Positions 33,766 to 42,978 of a stretch of 64,000 bases of DNA are shown one piece after another; position 1 is the stretch's first letter, and every line of letters begins with the position of its first letter. The stretch spans positions 1-64,000 of the forward strand of contig JAFUQX010000021.1 in assembly GCA_017472145.1 (NCBI GenBank), given 5' to 3'. This stretch comes from Ruminococcus sp. (GTDB lineage Bacteria > Bacillota > Clostridia > Oscillospirales > Ruminococcaceae). A model generated the notes under the pieces. That model had not been told where the DNA came from. It did not search any database and saw nothing but the letters and a program-made list of their open reading frames with translations. A program made the position numbers and the translations under genes.

Positions 33766-35310
33766 ATGATCGGAATTACAATTGCGATGCTTGCAGTGTA
33801 TGTTATTGTTATGCTGGGCATCGGTGTTTACACAGCGAAGAAAACAAAATCCGTCAGTGACTTTGTACTGGGCGGACGAGGTGTCGGCTCATGGCTGACT
33901 GCTTTTGCCTATGGTACATCCTATTTTTCAGCGGTTGTATTTATCGGCTATGCCGGACAGTTCGGATGGAGCTACGGTATTTCTGCGGCCTGGATCGGCG
34001 TAGGCAATGCCATCCTGGGAAGTGCACTGGCCTGGATCGTTCTGGGCAAGCGTACACGTATGATGACAAAGCATATGAATGCCAAGACCATGCCGGAATA
34101 TTTTGAGAAGCGATTTGATTCCAAGAGCCTGAAGGTTGCAGCCGCTCTGATCGTCTTCGTATTCCTGATCCCCTATACAGCATCTGTATATAATGGTCTG
34201 TCCCGTCTGTTTGCAATGGCATTCGGACTGGAATCTGATTTTGCCTATCAGATGATCATTGTTGCAATGGCACTGATCACCGCTGTATATGTGATCCTGG
34301 GCGGATATACAGCAACAGCCCTGAATGACTTTGTACAGGGTATCGTTATGCTGATCGGCATTGTAGCCGTTGTACTGTGCGTTATCAATGGCCAGGGCGG
34401 CTGGTCTGAGGCCGTTTCCAAGATGGCTGAGATTGAAACTGCGGATGGCAGCAAGGGCGCATTTGCAAGTCTGTTCGGTCCGGATCCGATCAACCTTATC
34501 GGTGTTGTGATCCTGACTTCTCTGGGTACATGGGGTCTGCCGCAGATGGTACATAAGTTCTACGCCATCAAGGACAATGATGCAGTTAAGAAGGGCACCG
34601 TTATTTCCACTGTTTTCGCACTGGTAGTTGCCGGCGGTTCCTACCTGATGGGCGGATTTGACCGTCTGTACTGCACCGTAGGCGAGGGCGAAACACCGGT
34701 ATATGATTCCATGGTTCCGGCTATGCTGCAGGAGGCCCTGCCGGATGTTCTGATTGGCCTGGTTGTGGTACTGGTTCTCTCTGCATCCATGTCCACCCTG
34801 TCCTCTCTGGTACTGACCTCCAGCTCCACGCTGACCATCGACTTTGTAAAGCCTCGCATGAAGAAGGAAAACGAAAAGCAGGAAATGCTGATCATGCGTG
34901 TGCTGATCGCAGTATTCCTGGTGATTTCTGTCATTATCGCCTTCAATAAGAATGCTTCCATCACGACTCTGATGTCCTACTCCTGGGGCGCATTGGCCGG
35001 CACATTCCTTGGTCCGTATATGTGGGGTCTGTTCAGCAAGAAGGTTACCAAGGCTTCTGTTTGGGTAAGCTTTGTGCTGGGTCTTGCGCTTACAATTGGG
35101 CACATGATACTGTTCGGATTCGGCTGGTTCCCGGAGCTGAAGGCCACGGTTGCAGGACTCTGTCCGCTGAATCTGGCTTCTCCCATCAATGCCGGTGCGA
35201 TCACAATGATCCTGTCCATCATCATCGTTCCGGCCGTGAGCAAGTTTACCAAGAAGCCGGATGCGCAGCAGGTAGACGCAGTATTCGAGTGCTATGTAAA
35301 GGAAGACTAA
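33766..35310 (+). CDS. sodium:solute symporter (SSS family, proline/pantothenate-like)
   Basis: A 514-residue membrane protein with about 13 spans and the LeuT-like fold of the SSS family. Early motifs: YTAKKTKSVSDFVLGGRGVG and LTAFAYGTSYFSAVVFIGYA, the latter containing residues that line the substrate and Na2 sites. ILGGYTATALNDFVQGIVML is a second family signature, and LSASMSTLSSLVLTSSSTL provides the conserved Ser/Thr pair for Na+. Substrate could be proline, pantothenate or another small metabolite; the sequence alone does not decide. GGAGG precedes the ATG. The TPR gene begins on the base after its stop codon. Confidence 0.88.
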   Translation: MIGITIAMLAVYVIVMLGIGVYTAKKTKSVSDFVLGGRGVGSWLTAFAYGTSYFSAVVFIGYAGQFGWSYGISAAWIGVGNAILGSALAWIVLGKRTRMMTKHMNAKTMPEYFEKRFDSKSLKVAAALIVFVFLIPYTASVYNGLSRLFAMAFGLESDFAYQMIIVAMALITAVYVILGGYTATALNDFVQGIVMLIGIVAVVLCVINGQGGWSEAVSKMAEIETADGSKGAFASLFGPDPINLIGVVILTSLGTWGLPQMVHKFYAIKDNDAVKKGTVISTVFALVVAGGSYLMGGFDRLYCTVGEGETPVYDSMVPAMLQEALPDVLIGLVVVLVLSASMSTLSSLVLTSSSTLTIDFVKPRMKKENEKQEMLIMRVLIAVFLVISVIIAFNKNASITTLMSYSWGALAGTFLGPYMWGLFSKKVTKASVWVSFVLGLALTIGHMILFGFGWFPELKATVAGLCPLNLASPINAGAITMILSIIIVPAVSKFTKKPDAQQVDAVFECYVKED

Positions 35311-36108
35311 ATGAAAACGAAGATTTTCTTTGTGCTGAATATCCTGATCATTGCAGGTTCAGCCGGTATTCTTGTGTGGCAGTTCTTCTTTGCACAGGAA
35401 CGGGATATAAAGCTTATTGCAAAGGCGGCTGTGCTGCTGGTGGTTTATCTTCTTGCGGTTCTGGGAATCCGCAGGAAGCGTTCTCCTCTGGATTATATGG
35501 TTTATGAGGAGCAGTACAAGCCATTTCTGGGCGAAGCTTTCCGCACGGACAAAGCAAGCTATCGCCGGCTTATGGCGGCTCTCACATGGTTTAACCGGAA
35601 CAAAACGGATAAGGCGATCGGGATTCTGAACAAGCTCTATGCCAGCTGTGCGAGCGCAGATGATTTTTCTGCTGTGCTTTTTTTCAAGGCGCTCTGCCTG
35701 GAGGAAAAGAAGCAGTTTCAGGAGGCGGCCGCCTGCTATGAGGAGCTGCTCACCTACAACACAGGGCATGCTACAGCCTGGTCCAATCTGGGCATTCTGT
35801 ATCAGAATATGGGAAAAGGCCAGGAGGCCTTCCGGGCCTTTCAGAATGCAGTTACGCATGATCCGAACAATGCCTATGCCCATAACAACATTGCCTCCTG
35901 TTACATGAAGAATGGCGAAACGGAGGCAGCACTGAAAAGTGCGCTCAGAGCCATTGAGCTGAATTCCAAGCTCTATCAGGCGATGGGTGCAGCATCTATG
36001 GCGTATAAGCTGCTGGGTGATGAGGAGAATGCGGAGAAATATTGTCGTATGTATGGTTCAAACGGCGGCAATGCGGCTCAGCTGAGAGATGTTCTTGCAA
36101 GAATGTAG
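35311..36108 (+). CDS. membrane-anchored TPR protein
   Basis: A 265-residue protein with two N-terminal membrane spans (about 5-25 and 33-53) and a cytosolic-type region of tetratricopeptide repeats (from about 85). The clearest units are AVLFFKALCLEEKKQFQEAA, TAWSNLGILYQNMGKGQEAF, AYAHNNIASCYMKNGETEAA and AMGAASMAYKLLGDEENAEK. TPRs bind partner proteins. Its start touches the stop codon of the symporter gene, so translation is probably coupled and it may assemble with or regulate that transporter. No enzyme domain is visible. Confidence 0.82.
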   Translation: MKTKIFFVLNILIIAGSAGILVWQFFFAQERDIKLIAKAAVLLVVYLLAVLGIRRKRSPLDYMVYEEQYKPFLGEAFRTDKASYRRLMAALTWFNRNKTDKAIGILNKLYASCASADDFSAVLFFKALCLEEKKQFQEAAACYEELLTYNTGHATAWSNLGILYQNMGKGQEAFRAFQNAVTHDPNNAYAHNNIASCYMKNGETEAALKSALRAIELNSKLYQAMGAASMAYKLLGDEENAEKYCRMYGSNGGNAAQLRDVLARM

Positions 36109-36133
36109 AACAGAGATACAAAAAACAAAACGA

Positions 36134-36177
36134 ACCGGGAAGGTGCATACGGAGATGCATGCTTCCCGGTTTTTTTA
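36134..36177 (+). terminator. terminator of the symporter-TPR operon
   Basis: ACCGGGAAG pairs with CTTCCCGGT, with an extra GCAT/ATGC pairing inside, followed by TTTTTTTATTTTT. Confidence 0.88.
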
Positions 36178-36269
36178 TTTTTAAAGCCTGAGCAAAAAAA
36201 GTGCCGCTGCACGGAAGTACAGCGGCAAAAGCATTGAATATGTGTGTGTTGGGTTGGGTTAAGTGAGGA

Positions 36270-39200
36270 TTAAACCTCGGTTACAGGGAGAGCCGATACC
36301 AGCTCTACGACATACTTCATCAGAGCGGTTACATCGTTTACATCGAGTGTGCCGTCTGTGCAGCATTCAGCAGCCTTCTGCTGGTCTGCATTCAGATTGA
36401 TGATACCTACAACAGCCTTGTTCAGCAGGATGATATCCTTGATGGAAACCTTACCATCCATGTTTACATCGCCTACAGTTACTTCAACCGGAGTCTTGGT
36501 TGTAGATTCAGTTGTAGAAGTTGTAGCCGGAGCCTGAGTGGAGGTAGCCGGAGCATTTGTTGTAGTTGTAGCAGTGGTTGTCTTAGCGGTGGTTGTAACG
36601 GTAGCAGAGGTCGTGGTCTTGGTTGTAGTGGTGGTAGTCTGGGTGGTAGAAGTAGTGGTTGCAGAGGACTGGGAAACGTCCGAACCTGCACCGTCGGTAT
36701 AGATCGCAACAGAATCAATTGTGAAGGTATCGCAATCGATCCACCAGATACCGAACTTTACTTCGCCGCCGTACTGAGTCTGAATGATTTCAGAGGTAGC
36801 TGCGTCTACTTCCCATACAATTGTACCGGTCTTGCTGTCGAAGGTCTGCTCCATCTGATCGGTCTGAGTCCAGTAATCCGGATCAACAGTGGTGGAAGAG
36901 CCGAATGCACCCTGCCATTTACCGATCTTGGAAGCGATGGAGGAGATGGTGATTTCTACACGTGTTACCTTCTCGTCTGCGCCGATGCCGAAGTCTTCAT
37001 AAGCAAATCCGATCATACGGCCGTCCTCAGGCAGCTCAGAATAGCTGTACAGATCACCGATTTCCTTGGTGTAAACACCGCCCTCGGTCTCAGAGCCGCC
37101 CTTTGTTGTTGTGGCTGAGGTGGTGGATTCAACAGGCTTTGCAGTGGTTGTTGTGGTCGTTGTGGTCGTCTCTGTTTCGTCCGGCTTGGCTGTTGTAACT
37201 GTGCCGCCTTCGCCGTCGGTGTAGATTGTAACAGAATCAATAATGAAGGTGTCACAGTCGATCCACCAGATACCGAACTTCACCTCGCCGCCGTACTGAG
37301 TCTGAATGATCTCAGAGGTTGCAGCGTCTACTTCCCATACAATTGTACCGGTCTTGCTGTCGAAGGTCTGCTCCATCTGATCGGTCTGAGTCCAGTAATC
37401 CGGATCAACAGTAGTAGAAGAACCAAATGCGCCCTGCCATTTACCGATGGAGGATGCAATTGAGGAAATGTTCACCTCTACACGAGTTACCTTCTCATCT
37501 GCACCAATGCCGAAGGATTCATAGGTCCAGCCGATCATGCGGCCGTCCTCGGGCAGCTCAGAATAGCTGTACATTTCGCCAAGCTCCTGTGTATAGGACT
37601 TGCCGGCCGACGGCTGCTCGCCGCTGTCGGTAGTTGCGGTAGTAGTAGCCTCTGTAGTTTGGGAAACGGTCGTCTCTGTCGTTGCAGTAGTGGTGGCCTT
37701 TGTGGTCGCTGTAGTCGTTTCAACCGGTGTTGTTCCGGTGGAAACAGAAGCTTCGCCCAGAGCGGTGATCAGTGTGTATGCACATTCGCCGCTGGTCACC
37801 TTCAGGCAGATAGAAGCGATGCTGGAAACATCCTCACCCCATGCTCTGGCAATATCATCCGAGTCATAGTAAGCGATGCCGTTTTCTTCATCAACATCAT
37901 ATGAACCGACCTCTGTCCAGTTCCCCCAGGAGCTGTTCATGAAGGCCAGAACCGGAGTTGTACCTGTGTACTTGACAGCGATTTCACCCTTTGCTACCTG
38001 CTCCGGTGTAATGGAAACACCAGTGGAGGAGCCTGTAATGGAATTAGAGCCTTCCCAGATCACATCACCTGTGCTCAGGTCTGCGTGCTCATAAGAGGGC
38101 TTGTGTTCCTCGGAATCCCATACAACAGAGCTGTCGTTCATAACAGATACCATTGCGTCTACAACAGCACCGCCGTTCTCGTACCATTCGTAGGTATCTC
38201 TGTTGATGTAGGTGTGACATTCGCTTTTGTCGCTGTTGCCGACTGCATCGTTATCCCACAGAACGCAGGGGATACCCAGCTTCTTTGTCCAGGTGAGGTA
38301 ATACTTGGCCCAGTCTATTCTTGCTTCGGTATTGTCATAGTCGGAAGTACCGAATTCGCCGATAACGACCGGGATATCCTTGTCCGTAAGTGTAGACTGG
38401 ATATTTTTGAAGATGGTATCCAGAGATGCTTCATAGGTTTCTGAGAATGTTGTATGATCGCCGTCGCCCATTGCGAATTCATACGGAGAATACGCATGAA
38501 CAGAAGCGGCTACATACGCATCGTTTTCCGGGAAATCGATCTGGCTGATAACGTGAAGCTCGTGTGATGCACAATAGCCCGGGATCATCAGGAGACGAGT
38601 ATCCTGGTAAGGAGAGTCTACCGAGCGGACAGTATTGACGAAATCACTGCACAGCTTGTTAACAACATCGTAGCCCTCCTGAGGAACACCCCAGCCCCAT
38701 TCATAGTCCGTATCAACTGCACGCGGCTCGTTCATACCCTCGAAAATCAGGTGCTGGTCGTAGTCCTTGAAGTAGGTTGCGATCTGCTCCCAGATCTGTG
38801 TCAGCTTCGCAGACATCTCATCGTATGCGGTTGTGAAATCAGAGCGGTTGATCCAGTTCTCGTGATGTACGTTGAGAATAACATACATATCCTGATTGTA
38901 TGCATAATCTACAACTTCCTTTACACGAGCCAGCCAGGCCGGATCAATGGTGTAGGTACCGTTTTCCTCTGTTACATGGGGATACCATGTTGTGGGGACA
39001 CGGATGGTGTTGAAGCCCTTGGCCTTAACTGCATCGATCAGCTCCTGTGTTACCACCGGATTGCCCCAAGCGGTTTCGTGCTTTGTGACATCGGATGTGG
39101 ACGGGGTCGCGTCCAGTGAGTTGCCGATGTTCCAGCCCAGTCCCATCTCCTCTGTGATCTGATCCGCTGTCATCTCAGCAGCAGATACAGATCCGAAAGA

Positions 39201-39284
39201 GGGTGTGCCGAAGGCTGAAACAGCCAGCGTACAAGCCATGATCATGGATGTCGCTTTTGCGGCAAATTTGCGTTTGCTTTGCAT
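36270..39284 (-). CDS. cellulosomal GH5 endoglucanase with three binding-type modules and dockerin
   Basis: 1004 residues, exported. The signal peptide (about 1-36, ending SVSAA) begins at the ATG at 39284, 8 nt after GGAGGA. GH5 catalytic domain about 37-395: GLGWNIGNSLDA, proton donor E186 in FEGMNEPR and nucleophile E310 in VIGEFGTS. The next module (about 400-515, GDVIWEGSNSITGSSTGVSI and a Trp-rich NSSWGNWTEVG) looks like a carbohydrate-binding beta-sandwich. After a Thr-rich linker come two near-identical modules (YSELPEDGRMIG...KFGIWWIDCDTF) separated by another Thr-rich linker, then a third linker and a type I dockerin (GDVNMDGKVSIKDIILLNKA). Family of the binding modules is not assigned; Ruminococcus-specific CBMs are candidates. 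Own promoter with a perfect palindrome in the leader. Confidence 0.92.
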   Translation of the reverse strand: MQSKRKFAAKATSMIMACTLAVSAFGTPSFGSVSAAEMTADQITEEMGLGWNIGNSLDATPSTSDVTKHETAWGNPVVTQELIDAVKAKGFNTIRVPTTWYPHVTEENGTYTIDPAWLARVKEVVDYAYNQDMYVILNVHHENWINRSDFTTAYDEMSAKLTQIWEQIATYFKDYDQHLIFEGMNEPRAVDTDYEWGWGVPQEGYDVVNKLCSDFVNTVRSVDSPYQDTRLLMIPGYCASHELHVISQIDFPENDAYVAASVHAYSPYEFAMGDGDHTTFSETYEASLDTIFKNIQSTLTDKDIPVVIGEFGTSDYDNTEARIDWAKYYLTWTKKLGIPCVLWDNDAVGNSDKSECHTYINRDTYEWYENGGAVVDAMVSVMNDSSVVWDSEEHKPSYEHADLSTGDVIWEGSNSITGSSTGVSITPEQVAKGEIAVKYTGTTPVLAFMNSSWGNWTEVGSYDVDEENGIAYYDSDDIARAWGEDVSSIASICLKVTSGECAYTLITALGEASVSTGTTPVETTTATTKATTTATTETTVSQTTEATTTATTDSGEQPSAGKSYTQELGEMYSYSELPEDGRMIGWTYESFGIGADEKVTRVEVNISSIASSIGKWQGAFGSSTTVDPDYWTQTDQMEQTFDSKTGTIVWEVDAATSEIIQTQYGGEVKFGIWWIDCDTFIIDSVTIYTDGEGGTVTTAKPDETETTTTTTTTTAKPVESTTSATTTKGGSETEGGVYTKEIGDLYSYSELPEDGRMIGFAYEDFGIGADEKVTRVEITISSIASKIGKWQGAFGSSTTVDPDYWTQTDQMEQTFDSKTGTIVWEVDAATSEIIQTQYGGEVKFGIWWIDCDTFTIDSVAIYTDGAGSDVSQSSATTTSTTQTTTTTTKTTTSATVTTTAKTTTATTTTNAPATSTQAPATTSTTESTTKTPVEVTVGDVNMDGKVSIKDIILLNKAVVGIINLNADQQKAAECCTDGTLDVNDVTALMKYVVELVSALPVTEV
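36692..37045 (-). repeat. duplicated binding-module DNA, copy A
   Basis: About 354 bp closely matching copy B 522 bp away (37214-37567). The central part, near 36801-36890, is essentially identical, while the edges differ at third codon positions. The pattern suggests recent duplication or gene conversion of the module's core. Confidence 0.8.
37214..37567 (-). repeat. duplicated binding-module DNA, copy B
   Basis: Partner of copy A at 36692-37045; both encode the WWIDCDTF module of the GH5 protein. Confidence 0.8.
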
Positions 39285-39317
39285 GAAAAAAATCCTCCAA
39301 ATCTTTTCATATAGTAT

Positions 39318-39341
39318 AACGTGTGATACCTCGCACACGTT
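39318..39341. promoter_or_regulatory. palindrome in the GH5 leader
   Basis: AACGTGTG, 8-nt spacer, CACACGTT: a perfect 8-bp inverted repeat just downstream of the -10 (39351-39356). It could be an operator or a 5' hairpin stabilising the mRNA. Confidence 0.5.
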
Positions 39342-39350
39342 ACCATTATA

Positions 39351-39379
39351 ATTATATAGCAGATTTTATAAAAAGTCAA
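39351..39379 (-). promoter_or_regulatory. promoter of the GH5 gene
   Basis: TTGACT, 17-nt spacer, TATAAT on the minus strand. Between it and the divergent promoter at 39497 the sequence is AT-rich with no other feature I recognise. Confidence 0.78.
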
Positions 39380-39496
39380 GACAGCCGGAGGAGAACTACT
39401 GAAAATGTTGCACAAAAATCAATTCTGTAATTTGGTACATTTTACGAACAAACGGAAAATGAGGATGCTTTTTTGTAAAGAATGTCCTTGAAGATA

Positions 39497-39525
39497 TTGT
39501 AATTTCCGGTAAGGTATGGTATAAT
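39497..39525 (+). promoter_or_regulatory. promoter of the acyl-CoA ligase-iorAB operon
   Basis: TTGTAA, 17-nt spacer, TATAAT, about 65 nt before the ATG at 39590. Confidence 0.65.
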
Positions 39526-39589
39526 GTTACTAATTGCAGTGCGTAGAAGGCCTGCATGAGAACGAATGCTTAGAAGGGAAAACTGCACT

Positions 39590-41224
39590 ATGCCAATTAC
39601 TGAAATTCTGGAAAGAAATGCAAAACAATACGGCGAGGATGTCAGCCTGGTGGAGATCAATCCGCCGGATACAAAGAGCCGTTTTACATGGAAGGAATAT
39701 GCGCTCATCGAGTCTGGTTCGGGAAATGATTTCCGCCGCTCCATCACCTGGGAGGAGTTCAACCGTCAGGCCAACCGGTTTGGCAACTTCCTGCTGTCCC
39801 GCGGTGTAAAGAGGGGAGACAAGGTCGCCATTCTGCTGATGAACTGTCTGGAGTGGCTGCCCATTTATTTTGGCATCCTGAAGATCGGTGCGATTGCTGT
39901 GCCGCTGAATTACCGCTATACGGCGGAGGAGATCAAGTATTGCCTGGATCTGTCCGACTCCAGCATTCTGGTGTTCGGTCCGGAGTTTACAGGCCGTATC
40001 GAGGAGATCTGTGACCGTATCCCGAAGGTGAAGAATCTGCTGTATGTAGGCCGGGACTGTCCCACCTTTGCGGAGAGCTACAACAATCTGGTTGTATATG
40101 CCACTTCCCGGAATCCGGGTATCCCGCTGACAGATGAGGATGATGCGGTGATCTATTTCTCGTCGGGAACAACAGGCTTCCCTAAGGCGATCTTACATAC
40201 ACACCAGAGCCTGATGCATTCTGCTCAGGTGGAGCAGAATCACCACAAGCAGACCAAGGATGATGTATTCCTGTGCATTCCGCCGCTGTATCATACAGGC
40301 GCAAAGATGCACTGGTTCGGCTCTTTTTGGGTAGGCGGCAAGGCCGTTCTCCTCAAGGGCGTAAAGCCGGAGTGGATTCTCAAGACGGTTTCTGAGGAAG
40401 CATGCAGCATTGTATGGCTTCTTGTGCCGTGGGCGCAGGATATTCTGGATGCCATTGACAGAGGAGACATTGACCTTGCGGATTATCGTCTCGATCAGTG
40501 GAGACTCATGCACATTGGTGCACAGCCCGTTCCGCCCAGTCTGATCCAGCGCTGGCTGAAGGTGTTCCCTCATCATGACTACGATACCAACTACGGCCTG
40601 AGTGAATCCATTGGCCCGGGCTGTGTGCATCTGGGTATGGGCAATATCCATAAGGTGGGTGCGATCGGCAAGGCCGGCTACGGCTGGGAGGTCAAGATCG
40701 TAAATCCCGACCACAGTCTTGTCAAGCAGGGCGAGGTCGGTGAGCTGGCTGTCAAGGGCCCGGGTGTCATGAAGTGCTACTATCACGATGAGAAGGCTAC
40801 GGCTGAGGTTCTGGAGGATGGCTGGCTGTTTACAGGCGATATGGCGCAGGAGGATGCGGACGGTTTCATCTATCTGGTTGACCGCAAGAAGGATGTTATT
40901 ATTTCCGGCGGTGAGAATATTTATCCTGTACAGATCGAGGACTTCCTGCGGGCGCATCCGGCTATCAAGGATGTGGCTTGTATTGGTCTGCCGGATGTAC
41001 GTCTGGGTGAGATCACCGCAGCCATTATTGAGCTGAAGGAAGGCATGACCGCCACTGAGGAGGAGATCAATGATTTCTGCTTCTCCATGCCCAGATACAA
41101 GCGTCCGAGAAAGATCATCTTTGCTGAGATTCCGAGAAATCCCACGGGTAAGATCGAAAAGCCCAAGCTGCGTAAGATGTACAGCGTAGACAACCTGGTT
41201 GCAAAGGCAACTGGTGTTCAGTGA
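39590..41224 (+). CDS. AMP-forming acyl-CoA ligase linked to IorAB (likely aryl-acetate or branched acid)
   Basis: A 544-residue ANL ligase. Motifs: YFSSGTTGFPKAILHTHQSL (P-loop), NYGLSESIGPG (A5), GWLFTGDMAQEDADGFIYLV and VDRKKDVIISGGENIYPVQI (hinge), and RNPTGKIEKPKLRK with the catalytic Lys. The ATG at 39590 is 11 nt after AAGGG. It is the first gene of a three-gene run with iorA (16 nt gap) and iorB. IorAB interconverts aryl pyruvates and aryl-acetyl-CoA, so this ligase most likely makes or consumes the matching CoA thioester (phenylacetyl-, indoleacetyl- or a similar CoA). That link is inference from gene order. It differs clearly from the ligase at 1441-3105. Confidence 0.88.
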   Translation: MPITEILERNAKQYGEDVSLVEINPPDTKSRFTWKEYALIESGSGNDFRRSITWEEFNRQANRFGNFLLSRGVKRGDKVAILLMNCLEWLPIYFGILKIGAIAVPLNYRYTAEEIKYCLDLSDSSILVFGPEFTGRIEEICDRIPKVKNLLYVGRDCPTFAESYNNLVVYATSRNPGIPLTDEDDAVIYFSSGTTGFPKAILHTHQSLMHSAQVEQNHHKQTKDDVFLCIPPLYHTGAKMHWFGSFWVGGKAVLLKGVKPEWILKTVSEEACSIVWLLVPWAQDILDAIDRGDIDLADYRLDQWRLMHIGAQPVPPSLIQRWLKVFPHHDYDTNYGLSESIGPGCVHLGMGNIHKVGAIGKAGYGWEVKIVNPDHSLVKQGEVGELAVKGPGVMKCYYHDEKATAEVLEDGWLFTGDMAQEDADGFIYLVDRKKDVIISGGENIYPVQIEDFLRAHPAIKDVACIGLPDVRLGEITAAIIELKEGMTATEEEINDFCFSMPRYKRPRKIIFAEIPRNPTGKIEKPKLRKMYSVDNLVAKATGVQ

Positions 41225-41240
41225 GAAAGGAAAATCGAAT

Positions 41241-42974
41241 ATGAAGAAGTTAATGCTTGGCAATGCAGCGGTTGCCAGAGGTGCATATGAGGCCGGTGTG
41301 CGTGTCGTATCCTCCTATCCGGGTACGCCCAGTACCGAAATTACGGAGAATATCGTACAGTACGAGGAGATCTATGCAGAGTGGGCTCCCAACGAAAAGG
41401 TAGCTGCGGAGGTAGCCATCGGTGCCTCTATCGGCGGCGCAAGAGCCATGTCCTGCATGAAGCATGTCGGCCTGAATGTAATGGCTGACCCGGTGTTCAC
41501 AGTCAGCTATACCGGTGTAAACGGTGGTCTGGTATTCTGTGTGGCCGATGACCAGGGTATGCATTCCTCTCAGAATGAGCAGGATTCCCGTCACTATGCA
41601 AAGGCCTCCAAGATCCCCATGCTGGAGCCGTCTGATTCTGCGGAGTGCAAGGAATTTACAAAGCTGGCCTATGAGCTGAGTGAGGCGTATGACTGCCCTA
41701 TGTTTCTGCGCCTGTCCACAAGAGTATCCCACTCCCAGAGCATTGTGGAGCTGGAGGAGCGCCGGGGCGATGCGCTGAAGGATTATAAGAAGGACCCCGC
41801 AAAATATGTTATGATGCCGGGCAATGCCATCAAGCGTCATGTATATGTGGAGGAGCGTCTGCGGAGGATGCAGGAATATGCAGAGACGGCCTCCATCAAC
41901 ACCATCGAGGAGAACGGAAGCAAAATCGGTGTGATCTCCGCTGGTATTGCCTATCTCTATGCAAAGGAAGCCCTGGGGGACAAGGCCGACTACCTGAAGC
42001 TCGGCATGGTATATCCTCTTCCGGAGAAGAAGATCATCGATTTTGCAGCAAAGTATGAGAAGGTGTATGTCATCGAGGAGCTGGATCCGGTTCTGGAGAT
42101 GCACTGCCGCAGTCTGGGTATTGAGGTGATTGGCAAGGAAGCCTTCACACTGCTGGGAGAGTATACACCCCGTATGATCGCCAAGGCGGTTCTCGGAGAG
42201 GACGGCGGCAAGGTAACCGAGCTGGGTGAGCCGATTCCGGTGCGTCCGCCTGTAATGTGCGCTGGATGTCCCCACCGCGGTACATTCTATGTGCTGAAGA
42301 AGCTGGGCCTGAATGTCTGCGGCGATATCGGCTGCTATACACTGGGTGCAGTTGCGCCGCTTTCCAGCATTGACACCACCATCTGTATGGGTGCGTCTGT
42401 CAGCGCTGCTATGGGTATGGCCAAGGCCAGAGGAGATGAATTTGCCAAGAAAACGGTTTCCGTCATCGGTGATTCTACCTTCATTCATTCCGGTATCACG
42501 GGCCTGATCGATATCGTATATAACAAGGGTATCAATACGGTGATCATTCTGGACAACTCCATTACAGGTATGACCGGGCATCAGGATAACCCGACCACCG
42601 GCTATACCATCCGCGGTGAGGAGACCAAGCAGGTGAATCTGCTGACTCTGTGCAAAGCTGTGGGAGTGGAGCATGTTGTGGTAGCGGATCCCTTTGACCT
42701 GAAGGGCTTTGAGAAGGTCGTGAAGGAAGAAACGCAGCGTGAGGAGCCGTCTGTGATTATCGCACAGCGTCCCTGTGCCCTGCTCAAGAGTGTGAAGTAC
42801 AGCGGACACTGTACGATCGGTGCGGACTGTAAGAACTGCAAGCTGTGCATGAAGCTGGGATGTCCGGCGATCTCCATCAAGGACGGCAAGCCATTTATTG
42901 ATGAGTCTCAGTGCAACGGCTGCGGCCTGTGCACTGGCGTATGTCCCTTTGGCTGCATTAAGAAGGAGGACTGA
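41241..42974 (+). CDS. iorA: indolepyruvate:ferredoxin oxidoreductase alpha subunit
   Basis: A 577-residue thiamine-diphosphate subunit. It catalyses reversible oxidative decarboxylation of aryl pyruvates to aryl-acetyl-CoA, CO2 and reduced ferredoxin. GNAAVARGAYEAGVRVVSSYPGTPSTEI and EWAPNEKVAAEVAIGASIGG open the pyrimidine-binding domain. MCAGCPHRGTFYVLKKLG and the ThDP/Mg site GDIGCYTLGAVAP and GDSTFIHSGITGL to DNSITGMTGHQDNP follow. The C-terminus carries two 4Fe-4S clusters (CKNCKLCMKLGCP and CNGCGLCTGVCPFGC). ATG at 41241; the longer frame reads back into the ligase gene. iorB follows 4 nt later. Confidence 0.96.
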   Translation: MKKLMLGNAAVARGAYEAGVRVVSSYPGTPSTEITENIVQYEEIYAEWAPNEKVAAEVAIGASIGGARAMSCMKHVGLNVMADPVFTVSYTGVNGGLVFCVADDQGMHSSQNEQDSRHYAKASKIPMLEPSDSAECKEFTKLAYELSEAYDCPMFLRLSTRVSHSQSIVELEERRGDALKDYKKDPAKYVMMPGNAIKRHVYVEERLRRMQEYAETASINTIEENGSKIGVISAGIAYLYAKEALGDKADYLKLGMVYPLPEKKIIDFAAKYEKVYVIEELDPVLEMHCRSLGIEVIGKEAFTLLGEYTPRMIAKAVLGEDGGKVTELGEPIPVRPPVMCAGCPHRGTFYVLKKLGLNVCGDIGCYTLGAVAPLSSIDTTICMGASVSAAMGMAKARGDEFAKKTVSVIGDSTFIHSGITGLIDIVYNKGINTVIILDNSITGMTGHQDNPTTGYTIRGEETKQVNLLTLCKAVGVEHVVVADPFDLKGFEKVVKEETQREEPSVIIAQRPCALLKSVKYSGHCTIGADCKNCKLCMKLGCPAISIKDGKPFIDESQCNGCGLCTGVCPFGCIKKED

Positions 42975-42978
42975 CGAG

